Position numbers and translations under genes: made by a program. Below are positions 55,303 to 64,000 of a DNA stretch of 64,000 nt, piece after piece. The notes below the pieces were generated by a model that was given only the letters and a program-made list of their open reading frames with translations, was not told where the DNA came from and searched no databases. Source of the DNA: Parvularculaceae bacterium (GTDB lineage Bacteria > Pseudomonadota > Alphaproteobacteria > Caulobacterales > Parvularculaceae); assembly GCA_021776475.1 (NCBI GenBank), contig JAJFFV010000006.1:558001-622000 (forward strand), given 5' to 3'. How positions within the stretch are numbered: the first letter of the stretch is position 1; every line of letters starts with the position of its first letter.

Positions 55303-57606
55303 ATGGTTCAGGCTGAAAATAGCATCAGTATGTCGGCAGCTGGCAGTGACAAGCCGAGGCAATCGAGGCTGTCCGTGCTTGTTACGGTTGCGTTGATCGG
55401 ACTTGCAATACTTGTGTTTGGGCTAACGGCCTTTTTCTTCATGACATTCATCGACGGTGCGCCGCCCTTCATCGCCGTGATCTTTTCAATCGCGGTGCTG
55501 TTTGTCGCCCTGATGACAGTCATTGTTTTTGGGCGACTTTGGCAGGTCTGGCGTAACCGCCGGGTCGGAATTGCCGGATCGAGAATGCATATTCGCTTGG
55601 TCGGCATATTGTCGGCGGTTGCAATCGTTCCAGCGGTGATAGCGTTTTTTTTCTCAGCATTCATTCTGCAAACGTTTTCGCAGGAGTTTTTCGTTGATCG
55701 GGTTGATAATGCCAATACAACAGCTCGCAATCTCGCCAATACCTATTTTGACAGCAGATCTTCGGAAATGGGTGATGACCTCCTGCGCGTCGCCTTAGAT
55801 CTGAGTGTTCTCGAGCAAACGGGTCGTGGTTTGGGAGATAATCCGATCGGCTTTCGGCAGTATCTTTTCGGACAAGCGCTAATCCGGGATTGGGCAGCCC
55901 TCTATCTGCTAGATGGAGATAAACGTATCTTGGCGCGGGTTGAGACCGTTCCGGGCGATTATTACTCTCTTCCAGAAGCGAAGATATTCGATCTCTTGGA
56001 TATGGGAGCCGATGTTGCTTCGCGCTTTAATTTTGACGCTCAGGATCGCGCAAAACTAAATTTGTGGCGGGCCACCTTCAAAATCAAAGATTATGAGGGA
56101 GGGTATCTAATCGCTTACAAGGGCGAGAGGCCAATCATGTCCCGGGAATTGCTGGAGGTGAGAGAGTTTAGGGACAGCACTTTTAGTTTCAATGATCGGC
56201 TGGACAACCTGCGCAGTGCCTTTACGACAGGCTATAGCCTGCTGGCTCTGATAATATTGCTGCTTGCTGCATGGATGGGTCTTTTGATCGCGACGACTAT
56301 TGTCGCCCCGGTCGGCAGACTTGCCGCCGCTGCCGAAAGGATTTCTTCAGGCGACCTGACCACACGTGTAGAGGTTGAAGACGGTGATGGCGAATTGGGT
56401 GATCTTGGTCAGGCCTTCAATCATATGGCGGGTCAGCTGGAGACCCAGCGTGATGATCTTATCTCAGCCAACAAACAATCTGATGGTCGCTTGCGTTTTA
56501 TTGAAGCAGTGTTGTCGGGGGTTTCCGCCGGCGTACTTGGTGTCTCAGAAGGCGGCAAAATAACCGCCGCCAATAAATCTGCGGCTGAGTTTCTTGGTGT
56601 CCAGATAACACGGATGACCGGTGTGCTTCTGCGCGATATCGCACCAGAGTTGGATGCCCTATTTATCGAGGCGAAAGACAGTAAAACACATGAAGCCAGC
56701 GGGCAACTTGAGCTTGGTGTGGCAGGCCAGGCCAAAATTCTGAATGTGCGAGTCGGCGGTGATACAACCGAAGATACCGTAAACTACGTAGTGACATTCG
56801 ACGATATTTCAGAATTAATCTCTGCTCAGAGAAATGCAGCCTGGGGTGATGTTGCTCGGCGGATTGCCCATGAGATCAAAAATCCGTTGACGCCAATACA
56901 ACTTTCGGCGGAAAGATTGAAACGAAAATATGGAGCAGAGATCGTCTCCGACCGTGAAGTTTTTGACAGATGTACTGATACGATCATCCGTCATGTAAAC
57001 GACATCGGACGTATGGTGAATGAATTTTCATCCTTCGCAAGGATGCCGGAGGCTGTGATGAGATCTGAAAATCTTAGGGAGGTAGTTAAAAGCGCGGTAT
57101 TTCCATTTCAGGTTGCGCATCCTGATATAGATTTTATTCTTGAGTTGCCAGAGGAGCCTATTATTGCAAGTTGCGATGGACGTTTGCTGGTTCAGGCGTG
57201 TACTAATCTGGTCAAGAATGCTGTCGAAGCGATAGAAGAAAAATGCACTCAAACTTCTTCAGGTTATGTTGGCAAAATTCTTGTCACCCTTGCTGAAGAC
57301 GACAAGGTGGCCCGACTTTCGGTAACCGACAACGGTGTCGGCTTACCTGACAGCGCTAGGCATAGATTGACCGAGCCATATATGACGACCCGTGAAAAAG
57401 GTACTGGTCTTGGCCTTGCAATCGTCCGGAAAGTTATCGAGGAACATCGGGGCAAGATTATTTTGAATAATGATACCACGCTTGGTGAAACCGGTGCATG
57501 TGTCAGTCTGATTTTCCGTAAGGGCCTGGAAATTGATAATGAAAAAACTGATCGTACCAGTATTAAAAATACTGCCCAAAAAGAAAATATACAGAGGGTT
57601 AGTTGA
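55303..57606 (+). CDS. ntrY: NtrY-family sensor histidine kinase
   Basis: Membrane sensor paired with NtrX, tied to nitrogen, redox or envelope control in different species. 767 residues from ATG 55303 (GGTGG upstream; ATG 55330 is an alternative). Three N-terminal helices (about residues 25-47, 57-78 and 98-122) and a fourth near 315-335 enclose an extracytoplasmic sensing region of about 190 residues. A HAMP domain (IVAPVGRLAAAAERISSGDL) follows, then a PAS domain, the dimerisation/phosphotransfer helix with the H-box RRIAHEIKNPLTPIQLSAER, and the ATPase domain (NLVKNAVEAIEE, VTDNGVGLPD, EKGTGLGLAIVRKV). Its stop overlaps the ntrX start by one base. Confidence 0.94.
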   Translation: MVQAENSISMSAAGSDKPRQSRLSVLVTVALIGLAILVFGLTAFFFMTFIDGAPPFIAVIFSIAVLFVALMTVIVFGRLWQVWRNRRVGIAGSRMHIRLVGILSAVAIVPAVIAFFFSAFILQTFSQEFFVDRVDNANTTARNLANTYFDSRSSEMGDDLLRVALDLSVLEQTGRGLGDNPIGFRQYLFGQALIRDWAALYLLDGDKRILARVETVPGDYYSLPEAKIFDLLDMGADVASRFNFDAQDRAKLNLWRATFKIKDYEGGYLIAYKGERPIMSRELLEVREFRDSTFSFNDRLDNLRSAFTTGYSLLALIILLLAAWMGLLIATTIVAPVGRLAAAAERISSGDLTTRVEVEDGDGELGDLGQAFNHMAGQLETQRDDLISANKQSDGRLRFIEAVLSGVSAGVLGVSEGGKITAANKSAAEFLGVQITRMTGVLLRDIAPELDALFIEAKDSKTHEASGQLELGVAGQAKILNVRVGGDTTEDTVNYVVTFDDISELISAQRNAAWGDVARRIAHEIKNPLTPIQLSAERLKRKYGAEIVSDREVFDRCTDTIIRHVNDIGRMVNEFSSFARMPEAVMRSENLREVVKSAVFPFQVAHPDIDFILELPEEPIIASCDGRLLVQACTNLVKNAVEAIEEKCTQTSSGYVGKILVTLAEDDKVARLSVTDNGVGLPDSARHRLTEPYMTTREKGTGLGLAIVRKVIEEHRGKIILNNDTTLGETGACVSLIFRKGLEIDNEKTDRTSIKNTAQKENIQRVS

Positions 57607-59003
57607 TGGCAGTTGATGTTCTTGTTGTAGATGACGAACAGGATATCCGGGAACTTATTGCGGGTATTCTTGAAGATGAAGGTTTTTCGCCACGGACTGC
57701 GGCGAACAGCGACGACGTTTTCTCTGCTATCAGCACGCGGTTACCGTCCCTGGTTGTCCTTGACATCTGGCTTCAGGGAAGCCGCCTTGATGGATTAGAG
57801 ATACTGGAAGAGTTGAAAAAGCTGCATCCCATGTTGCCCGTTCTAATAATTTCCGGTCACGGTAATGTTGAGACAGCAGTCGCGGCTATTAAGAAGGGTG
57901 CTTATGATTTTATCGAGAAACCCTTTAATGCGGAGAAACTTCTGCTTGCAGCGACTCGCGCCCTCGAAACAGCAATGCTCAAACGTGAAAACAGCGATTT
58001 GCGCAATCGCGCGACAGAACTAGGTCTTGTTGGAAGTTCAACAATCATTACGCAGTTAAGGTCTCTGATACAAAGAATAGCTGACGCGAGATCAAGAGTT
58101 CTTATTTGTGGCCCCGACGGATCCGGAAAAGAAATCATCGCGCGGACGATTCACAATCAATCCAATCGGGCTGATATGCCATTTGTTGTCGCGAGTGCGG
58201 CTACGATAGCGCCGGACAAGATGGAACAGGAACTATTCGGAACTGAAGATTCTGACGGCAGACCCAAAAAAATTGGACTCATGGAAGAAGCGCATGGCGG
58301 CACGCTGCTCTTTGATGAGATCGGCGACATGCCGCTGGAAACACAAAGCAAAATTCTCAGGGTTCTGGTCGATCAGCGTTTCACAAGAGTAGGTGGATCA
58401 AGGTCAGTTGAGGTGGACGTTAGAATTGTCTCAACGACAGCTAAGGACCTATTGGCTGAGTCGGAACGCGGAAATTTTCGTTCGGATCTTTATCACAGGC
58501 TCAATGTTGTTTCGATTGCAACGCCGTCTCTTGCTGCGCGCCGGGAAGATATAGCAGAATTAGCTGAATACTTTATCGACAGCATTTCGAAACATGGCGG
58601 ATTACAGCGGCGCCCGTTGTCGCAGGAGGCCCTGGCCGCTCTGCAGGCTTACCATTGGCCAGGCAATGTCCGTCAGTTGCGCAATGTGCTCGAGCGAACT
58701 CTCATTTTGATGGGGCGGGACCCTGATCCTGATATCACAATTGACAAGCTGCCGGTTGACATTGTGAACGCTGGTCCAACGCTACCTAGTAGTGATAATC
58801 TCGAGCAAATCATCACGTTGCCGCTGCGAGAGGCACGCGAGAAATTCGAGCGAGAATACCTATTGGCTCAGATTAACCGATTCGGTGGTAATATTTCCCG
58901 CACGGCGAACTTCATCTGCATGGAAAGGTCCGCTCTCCACAGAAAGCTCAAGGCGCTCGGCATTACACCACATGTCAGGCCAGAAAATAATCTTGTCAGT
59001 TAG
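57606..59003 (+). CDS. ntrX: NtrX-family response regulator (AAA+, Fis-type HTH)
   Basis: 465 residues from ATG 57606, behind GAGGG. The receiver domain has VLVVDDEQDI and phospho-acceptor D53 (VVLDIWLQGSRLDG). The AAA+ domain has Walker A GPDGSGKE (169-176), Walker B GGTLLFDEIGDM and FRSDLYHRLN with the arginine fingers. The GAFTGA loop that contacts sigma-54 is missing: after EQELFG comes TEDSDGRPKKIGLMEE. The C-terminal Fis helix-turn-helix is GGNISRTANFICMERSALHR. Loss of GAFTGA implies it regulates without sigma-54, as reported for some related alphaproteobacterial regulators. Confidence 0.94.
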   Translation: MAVDVLVVDDEQDIRELIAGILEDEGFSPRTAANSDDVFSAISTRLPSLVVLDIWLQGSRLDGLEILEELKKLHPMLPVLIISGHGNVETAVAAIKKGAYDFIEKPFNAEKLLLAATRALETAMLKRENSDLRNRATELGLVGSSTIITQLRSLIQRIADARSRVLICGPDGSGKEIIARTIHNQSNRADMPFVVASAATIAPDKMEQELFGTEDSDGRPKKIGLMEEAHGGTLLFDEIGDMPLETQSKILRVLVDQRFTRVGGSRSVEVDVRIVSTTAKDLLAESERGNFRSDLYHRLNVVSIATPSLAARREDIAELAEYFIDSISKHGGLQRRPLSQEALAALQAYHWPGNVRQLRNVLERTLILMGRDPDPDITIDKLPVDIVNAGPTLPSSDNLEQIITLPLREAREKFEREYLLAQINRFGGNISRTANFICMERSALHRKLKALGITPHVRPENNLVS

Positions 59004-59074
59004 ACAGACACGCTGAATAATTCGATGTCAGTGTTTGCGTACAACAACAAAAATCGAAACCCGAGTATGGACAC

Positions 59075-60448
59075 ATGAGAGTCATTGTTTGCGGTGCTGG
59101 TCGAGTTGGATATGGGATTGCCTCCCGACTTGCTCAGGAAAAATTCGATGTAACTATCATAGATCAGAACAAGGAGCTTGTTCGCGGTGTTACAGAGCGC
59201 ATAGAAGTCCGTGGTGTCGTCGGCAACGGATCATACCCAGATGTGTTGGCCGAGGCTGGAGCCAAGGACGCAGACATGATGATCGCGGTCACGTATTCTG
59301 ACGAGGTCAACATTGTTGCTGCGCAAATCGCTCATTCCGTCTTCAATGTGCCAACAAAAATTGCCAGAATCCGTGCGCAAAGCTATTTGGACACCAAGTA
59401 TGCGGATCTGTTTAGTAGAGCGCACATACCGATTGATGTCATTATTTCGCCGGAACAGGAAGTCGCGGAAACTGTATTGCAGAAATTGAGCACGCCAGGT
59501 GCTTTTGAGATCAAGTCCTTTGCTGATGGGCGGATCTGGGCCGTTGGAGTTCGGTTGACTGAGGATTGCCCAATCCTCAGCACACCTCTCCGCCATGTGG
59601 CTGAGCTGTTTCCTGAATTGAATATTACAATTGTCGGGGTGCAGCGCGGTGATAAGGTGTTTCGCCCTCACTCGGATGATCAGCTTGAAAGCAAAGACAA
59701 CATTTTCTTCGTTGCTGACCGGGCGAAGGTAGAAAGGGCGCTGCAAATTCTTGGAGACTCTTCCACAAAGGCACGACGTGTTATCATCGTCGGTGGTGGC
59801 AATATCGGTTTTCACGTAGCCCGCTCTCTTGAAAAAATGGGCAGTATGAAGATCAGGATTATTGAGAAGAATCAAAAGCGAGCTGGCCGGATAGCAGAGC
59901 AATTGGAGCGAACCGTTGTTCTGCACGGTGACGGTCTTGACCGGGAAGTGTTGAGGGAAGCGGGCGCACAAGATGCTGAAACGATAGTGACGCTTACAAA
60001 CAATGATCAAACGAATGTGTTAAGCGCGGTTATTGCTAAAAGGGAAGGGACTCGCCGCGCCATGGCTTTGATTAACGAGTCAGATTACGGACCACTAACG
60101 CGATCTGTCGGTATCGACCGTTATATCGACCCACGGGCAACAACTATTTCAACGATCCTGCAACATGTCAGGAGAGGACGCATCAAGGGCATATTCACGC
60201 TCCTCGATGGTCAAGCAGAGCTGATTGATGCCATCGCGCTTGAGACATCACCGCTTGTCGGAGAGCCTCTAAGAAAAGTTGCTCTTCCTTCAGGTGTGGT
60301 TATCGGCGCTATCCTCCGAGGACAAGAAGTTATGCTCCCCAACGCTGAAACCGTCGTCGAACCTGGTGACCGGGTTGTTCTGATGGCGTTACGTGAGAAC
60401 GTAAAAGACGTTGAACAAATGTTCCGTGTTAGTTTGGAATATTTTTAG
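59075..60448 (+). CDS. trkA: Trk potassium uptake regulatory protein TrkA
   Basis: Peripheral gating subunit of the Trk potassium channel. 457 residues with two RCK modules, each an NAD-binding fold (VIVCGAGRVGYGIASRLAQE at residue 3 and VIIVGGGNIGFHVARSLEKM near 233) followed by a TrkA-C domain (FADGRIWAVGVRLTEDCPIL and LETSPLVGEPLRKVALP). It follows ntrX, as is usual, and is three bases before trkH. Confidence 0.96.
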   Translation: MRVIVCGAGRVGYGIASRLAQEKFDVTIIDQNKELVRGVTERIEVRGVVGNGSYPDVLAEAGAKDADMMIAVTYSDEVNIVAAQIAHSVFNVPTKIARIRAQSYLDTKYADLFSRAHIPIDVIISPEQEVAETVLQKLSTPGAFEIKSFADGRIWAVGVRLTEDCPILSTPLRHVAELFPELNITIVGVQRGDKVFRPHSDDQLESKDNIFFVADRAKVERALQILGDSSTKARRVIIVGGGNIGFHVARSLEKMGSMKIRIIEKNQKRAGRIAEQLERTVVLHGDGLDREVLREAGAQDAETIVTLTNNDQTNVLSAVIAKREGTRRAMALINESDYGPLTRSVGIDRYIDPRATTISTILQHVRRGRIKGIFTLLDGQAELIDAIALETSPLVGEPLRKVALPSGVVIGAILRGQEVMLPNAETVVEPGDRVVLMALRENVKDVEQMFRVSLEYF

Positions 60449-60451
60449 TCC

Positions 60452-61864
60452 ATGAATCTTCCCACGGTTCTTTGGTGGTTGGGGATGGCCGTTTTGGTCG
60501 TTGGTATTGCCATGTTAGCGCCAGTATTGGTGGCGGTGTTTTCTGACGAATCGCGAGCGCTTCCAGCATTCGTTATCAGCGTCATCATATGTACTTTTCT
60601 GGGTGCCGCGCTCGTAGTTGCATCTGCTGTTCGGACAGAAAAGAGTCATGCAAAGAGTGGTATCAGAGAAGTAGTCCTGTTGTTGCTTTTGTGGTGGCTG
60701 GCTGTCCCGATTCTTGCCGGGTTGCCGTTTTTATTTACTGGTCTCAATTTGATCGATGCCTGGTATGAATCCGTAAGCGCCATGACAACGACCGGTGCCT
60801 GGTTGTCATGGGAGAACGCGACCTCGTCGGCGAGTGGGATGATTTGGCGGGCGGAGTTGCAATGGTTGGGCGGGCTCGTGTCCATGTCAGCGGCGGCCGC
60901 GGTATTTGTGCGACCAGAATTTATAGGTATCGCCAGCATCTCAACACCATTTTCACGCGGTGAGGAAGAGTCTTACTTGCTTGCATTCAGGTCGGCGATG
61001 ATCAATTTTGCCCCCTTGTATGCTGCCATTACTGTCATTATCGCGATCCTTTTTTTGTTGTTTTCAACACCGTTGACGGATGCGTTGGTGATGGCACTGT
61101 CTCTTCCAGCTTCCGGTGGGTTTCTTCCGGCGGGTGTGGATTTTAACAACTATTCCGCGCCCGTACAGATGATCAGCTTTTCGGCGATGGTATTAAGTGC
61201 CGTCAGTTTCATTTCAGTCGTGAATACGGTCCGCTTTTCCGGTCAAAAAATACGAGTCAAAGAAGATATTGAAACACCCGCGCTTTTATTCTGCATTCTT
61301 TTAGTCGGATTTATATTTCTTTTGACATCGGACAATCCACAGCTAAGCGCTCTTCCCAACCAAGTCCTAAACGCGGCGTCCATTCTTTCAACAAACGGAT
61401 TTCTATTCCCTGAGTTCCCTGCTCTGGTACCGGTGCTCGTGACCACTGTTATTGGGGGAGCGGCTGTTTCCACCGCTGGTGGATTGAAGCTGATCAGGTG
61501 GATTGTGACTTTTCGACGAGCGGGGCAAGAGGTCTGGAAATTAATCCATCCAAGCGGTGTTTCTGGTCGGGATCGTGCGGCAAACGAGCTGGCTGTTTGG
61601 ATACATTATATCTCATTTACAATTATCTTGGCGCTGCTGGTTCTTGTTATAAGTGTTTTTGGCCATCCATTGGAACTAAGCGTAACCGCAGCAGCGGCGG
61701 CAATTAGCAATGCTGGTCCGACCATTGCTATCGCGGCGGAAAATTCTGACTATCTTGTTTTCGAGCCGTCGCTCCGCGTCGTTCTAGCTCTTGGTATGAT
61801 TGTCGGACGGCTTGAGATGGTTGTCGCGCTTGCGTTATTCAGCAGCTATTTTTGGAGATCATAA
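60452..61864 (+). CDS. trkH: Trk potassium uptake protein TrkH
   Basis: Channel subunit for potassium uptake. 470 residues with ten or more hydrophobic segments in the four-fold M1-pore-M2 pattern. Filter-like loops include SVSAMTTTGAWLSW, SLPASGGFLPAGVDF, ILSTNGFLFPEFP and AISNAGPTIAIAAEN, and GGAAVSTAGGLKLIRW is a conserved later segment. It starts three bases after trkA, so the two are coupled. The 174 bases after it, before hfq, hold no gene I can support. Confidence 0.94.
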   Translation: MNLPTVLWWLGMAVLVVGIAMLAPVLVAVFSDESRALPAFVISVIICTFLGAALVVASAVRTEKSHAKSGIREVVLLLLLWWLAVPILAGLPFLFTGLNLIDAWYESVSAMTTTGAWLSWENATSSASGMIWRAELQWLGGLVSMSAAAAVFVRPEFIGIASISTPFSRGEEESYLLAFRSAMINFAPLYAAITVIIAILFLLFSTPLTDALVMALSLPASGGFLPAGVDFNNYSAPVQMISFSAMVLSAVSFISVVNTVRFSGQKIRVKEDIETPALLFCILLVGFIFLLTSDNPQLSALPNQVLNAASILSTNGFLFPEFPALVPVLVTTVIGGAAVSTAGGLKLIRWIVTFRRAGQEVWKLIHPSGVSGRDRAANELAVWIHYISFTIILALLVLVISVFGHPLELSVTAAAAAISNAGPTIAIAAENSDYLVFEPSLRVVLALGMIVGRLEMVVALALFSSYFWRS

Positions 61865-62038
61865 TTTTGACACCAACGTGGGTGATTGTCATACGAGCGA
61901 TTGGAGAGAGTACACCACACCAAAAATAGCCATACATTATGACGAAATCTCTTGTCAGAACGACTAGAGTAGGGGAAAGTGTTTGGTGCGCTGCAACATA
62001 AAAGTGCGCATGTCCTTTAAGACCCATCAGAGAATAAA

Positions 62039-62287
62039 ATGAACGATAAAAAGCAGAACCTTCAGGATACCTTTCTTAACCAGCTTCGAAAAAGTAAAAC
62101 ATCGGTCACTATTTTTTTGGTGAATGGTGTGAAATTGCAGGGTATCGTGACGTGGTTTGACAACTTCTGTGTATTACTGAAACGCGATGGACATGCTCAA
62201 CTTGTCTACAAGCACGCTATTTCTACGATCATGCCGGCGGGCCCCATCCAACTTTATGACGACGACAATGGTTCTTTGTCGGAATAA
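62039..62287 (+). CDS. hfq: RNA-binding protein Hfq
   Basis: Hexameric RNA chaperone for small RNAs. 82 residues. The start [20 protein letters not shown], Sm1 motif [20 protein letters not shown] and Sm2 motif [10 protein letters not shown] are standard; the C-terminal tail is short, as in this class. AGAGA lies before ATG 62039. hfq-hflX is a widely conserved pair, here seven bases apart. Confidence 0.97.
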   Translation: MNDKKQNLQDTFLNQLRKSKTSVTIFLVNGVKLQGIVTWFDNFCVLLKRDGHAQLVYKHAISTIMPAGPIQLYDDDNGSLSE

Positions 62288-62293
62288 TTCGCT

Positions 62294-63649
62294 TTGACTG
62301 ATACAATCTTTGCTTTTGTGATTCATCCCGTTTTCCAGGAAGATAACGATTCTTTGAGGAATCCGGACACTTGCCTCAGGGAAGCTGTCGGGCTCGCAGA
62401 GGCCATTGGATTATCGGTATCGCACGCTGAAATTATCCGCATAAACAATCCCAAACCTGCCACCTTGTTTGGTCAAGGAAGAGTCGATGGAATCCGAGGT
62501 CGTTTGGCTGAATTTAACGGCAAAGTCGAGCTGGTGATTGTGGATGGAATACTTAGCCCGGTGCAGCATCGGAATCTTGAAAAAGAATTGGACCTCAAGG
62601 TTCTGGACCGCACAGCGCTGATCCTTGAGATATTTGGTGCACGGGCACAGACGAAGGAGGGCCGTTTGCAGGTGGACTTGGCGCATCTGACTTATCAACG
62701 CTCACGCCTTGTCCGCTCATGGACCCACCTGGAGAGGCAACGTGGCGGGGCGGGATTTCTGGGAGGCCCGGGTGAAAGGCAGATTGAATCTGACCGACGG
62801 ATTCTTTCCGACAAAGTTGCAAGATTGCGCCGGCAATTAGACGATGTCCGGCGGACACGCGCGCTACAAAGAAGAAAACGCCAACGCGCGCCTCACCTGG
62901 TTGTCGCCCTCATCGGTTATACAAACGCCGGCAAGTCTACCCTGTTCAACCGGTTAACAGATGCTTCGGTAATGGCTGAGGATCAGCTGTTTGCAACACT
63001 TGATCCGACAATGCGTGCGCTAGATCTGGCAAGCGCCACTCGAATTATTTTGTCCGACACGGTCGGCTTTATTTCCAATCTGCCGACCCAGTTGGTTGCG
63101 GCTTTCCGGGCAACGTTGGAAGAAGTTTTGGAAGCGGACCTTATTTTGCACGTTCGCGATATATCCCAGGAAGATACTGAAGCCCAGAAACAGGACGTTC
63201 TCTCCGTGTTGGACGAGTTGGGTATAGATGATGAATATGATCGGCCGGTAATTGAAGTTTGGAACAAGACAGACCTGATCGAGACAGAAAGTGGAGCGGT
63301 GTTGAATCAGCTTGCGCTGAGCAAAAAACAGGAAGCTAAGGGTACATTGGTTGATCCTAATGTCGTCCCTGTGTCGGCTTTGACAGGGCGCGGTCTTGAT
63401 TATCTGTATGAAGAAATGGATCGTATACTTACAGCCCATCATCGTGTGTACTGCGGTTCAATAGAACACGCTGAAGGCGCAGCGTTGGCCTGGCTTCACG
63501 AAAATGGAGAAGTATTGGAAGTCACAGAACAGAACAACACTCAAGCAATTTCGGTGCGGCTCTCTGAAAAGACGGCGGGTCAATTTGAAAAACAGTTTTC
63601 GATTTTGCTACAGAGCGAGAAATCTGTTGATCTCAGTTTGAGTGCCTAG
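62294..63649 (+). CDS. hflX: GTPase HflX
   Basis: Ribosome-splitting GTPase used in stress. 451 residues. The start is TTG 62294, since no ATG occurs in the first 140 codons of the open frame and the next conserved residues follow directly; the ribosome binding site is weak (CGGAA), so translation is probably coupled to hfq. The N-terminal domain has PKPATLFGQGRVDGI and FGARAQTKEGRLQVDLAHL; the glycine-rich segment is GGAGFLGGPGERQIESDRR. G-motifs: GYTNAGKSTLFNRL (G1), LSDTVGFISNLP (G3) and NKTDLIE (G4). The stop overlaps mazG by four bases. Confidence 0.96.
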   Translation: MTDTIFAFVIHPVFQEDNDSLRNPDTCLREAVGLAEAIGLSVSHAEIIRINNPKPATLFGQGRVDGIRGRLAEFNGKVELVIVDGILSPVQHRNLEKELDLKVLDRTALILEIFGARAQTKEGRLQVDLAHLTYQRSRLVRSWTHLERQRGGAGFLGGPGERQIESDRRILSDKVARLRRQLDDVRRTRALQRRKRQRAPHLVVALIGYTNAGKSTLFNRLTDASVMAEDQLFATLDPTMRALDLASATRIILSDTVGFISNLPTQLVAAFRATLEEVLEADLILHVRDISQEDTEAQKQDVLSVLDELGIDDEYDRPVIEVWNKTDLIETESGAVLNQLALSKKQEAKGTLVDPNVVPVSALTGRGLDYLYEEMDRILTAHHRVYCGSIEHAEGAALAWLHENGEVLEVTEQNNTQAISVRLSEKTAGQFEKQFSILLQSEKSVDLSLSA

Positions 63650-64000
63650 TCAAAACGTTTTGCATCCTGCCAAAACTCTTCCAGTTCCTGTAGCTTAAAG
63701 TCCTTAAAATTTTCCCCTGACCTCGCAAGTTTTCGTTCTATCGCGGTGAAACGTCTACGGAACTTTTCGTTAGTACGTCGAACGGCATTTTCCGGATCGA
63801 TTTTTAGGTGGCGGGATAAGTTTGCGATTGTGAATAGCAGATCACCAAATTCATCTTCTATTCTATCATCATCTCCGATAGCTATGGCTTCGGTCAATTC
63901 CGCAGCTTCTTCACCAATCTTTGCGACAACGTCCTTAGCATTCGGCCAATCGAAGCCAACTCTGGCAGCACGCTTTTGCAGTTTGACTGCGCGGGAAATG
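63646..64000 (-). CDS. mazG: Nucleoside triphosphate pyrophosphohydrolase MazG (5' part outside the window)
   Basis: The frame is open from the stop at 63646-63648 to the right edge, so about 117 C-terminal residues are visible. KLQKRAARVGFDWPNAKDVV, KIGEEAAELTEAIA and EDEFGDLLFTIANLSRHLKI carry the EExxE and ExxD metal-binding motifs of the second MazG domain, and KFRRRFTAIERKL and LEEFWQDAK complete the usual C-terminus. The family removes unwanted nucleoside triphosphates. It is convergent with hflX, the normal arrangement. Confidence 0.93.
   Translation of the reverse strand, partial: ISRAVKLQKRAARVGFDWPNAKDVVAKIGEEAAELTEAIAIGDDDRIEDEFGDLLFTIANLSRHLKIDPENAVRRTNEKFRRRFTAIERKLARSGENFKDFKLQELEEFWQDAKRFD

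Noticed and set aside
59231-60010. 259-codon - strand frame inside trkA
   Set aside because: Shadow of trkA; a long frame but rich in Cys, His and Asn with no motif.

Overview
The window is a piece of an alphaproteobacterial chromosome. Gene content is almost wholly chromosomal core, base composition is moderate (roughly half G+C), and the order matches the long conserved alphaproteobacterial backbone: dnaE, rpsB-tsf-pyrH-frr-uppS-cdsA-dxr-rseP-bamA-skp-lpxD-fabZ-lpxA-lpxI-lpxB, gltA, gltX, lexA, trpCDG/trpE/ppiD, tpiA-secG-pyrG, eno-ftsB-pdhABC-lpd-lipA-ratA, cinA-ispDF, dusB-ntrYX-trkAH-hfq-hflX-mazG. LpxI instead of LpxH, a lipoyl domain on the E1-beta subunit and a GTTC-N7-GTTC LexA box also point to Alphaproteobacteria. 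I cannot fix the genus; a free-living, probably marine, aerobic heterotroph is a guess. I found no tRNA, rRNA, CRISPR array, IS element or phage gene.

Layout. 1-1.1 kb: a membrane protein cut by the window edge, followed by a small frameshifted membrane gene and a micro-ORF. 1.1-20.3 kb (all +): replication (dnaE), translation (rpsB, tsf, frr), UMP kinase, then envelope biogenesis: undecaprenyl-PP and CDP-diacylglycerol synthesis, MEP pathway (dxr), RseP, BamA, Skp and the lipid A steps with FabZ. 20.3-31.4 kb (mostly -): citrate synthase, GluRS, an apparent comEC relic, lexA with its operator, trpC-trpD-trpG, then ppiD-trpE, with a + strand polysaccharide deacetylase gene wedged between trpG and trpE. 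31.5-35.5 kb (+): tpiA, an alpha/beta hydrolase, secG, pyrG. 35.5-38.4 kb: an orphan-rich stretch with rpmF and several unrecognised exported proteins, including a lipoprotein with a twin CX3C cysteine hairpin. 38.7-51.9 kb: eno, a GNAT, ftsB and the pyruvate dehydrogenase genes pdhA, pdhB, pdhC and lpd, each separated from the next by an unrelated gene (dienoyl-CoA-reductase-like SDR, trypsin-like protease, antisense haloalkane dehalogenase), then lipA, which supplies the lipoyl cofactor those enzymes need. 51.9-64 kb: ratA, cinA and ispDF (-), dusB, the ntrYX two-component system without ntrBC, Trk potassium uptake, hfq, hflX and the 3' end of mazG.

Most notable items: (1) the twin-CX3C lipoprotein at 36.5 kb; (2) two CAA-N3-TTG motifs 22 bp apart upstream of ntrY, a candidate NtrX autoregulatory site, with an NtrX that has lost the GAFTGA loop; (3) a strong intrinsic terminator between pdhA and pdhB inside the interrupted pdh cluster; (4) a frameshifted comEC remnant between gltX and lexA; (5) a perfect 15-bp palindrome between rpmF and a divergent secreted-protein gene. 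I did not find a clearly novel multi-gene defence or mobile system.
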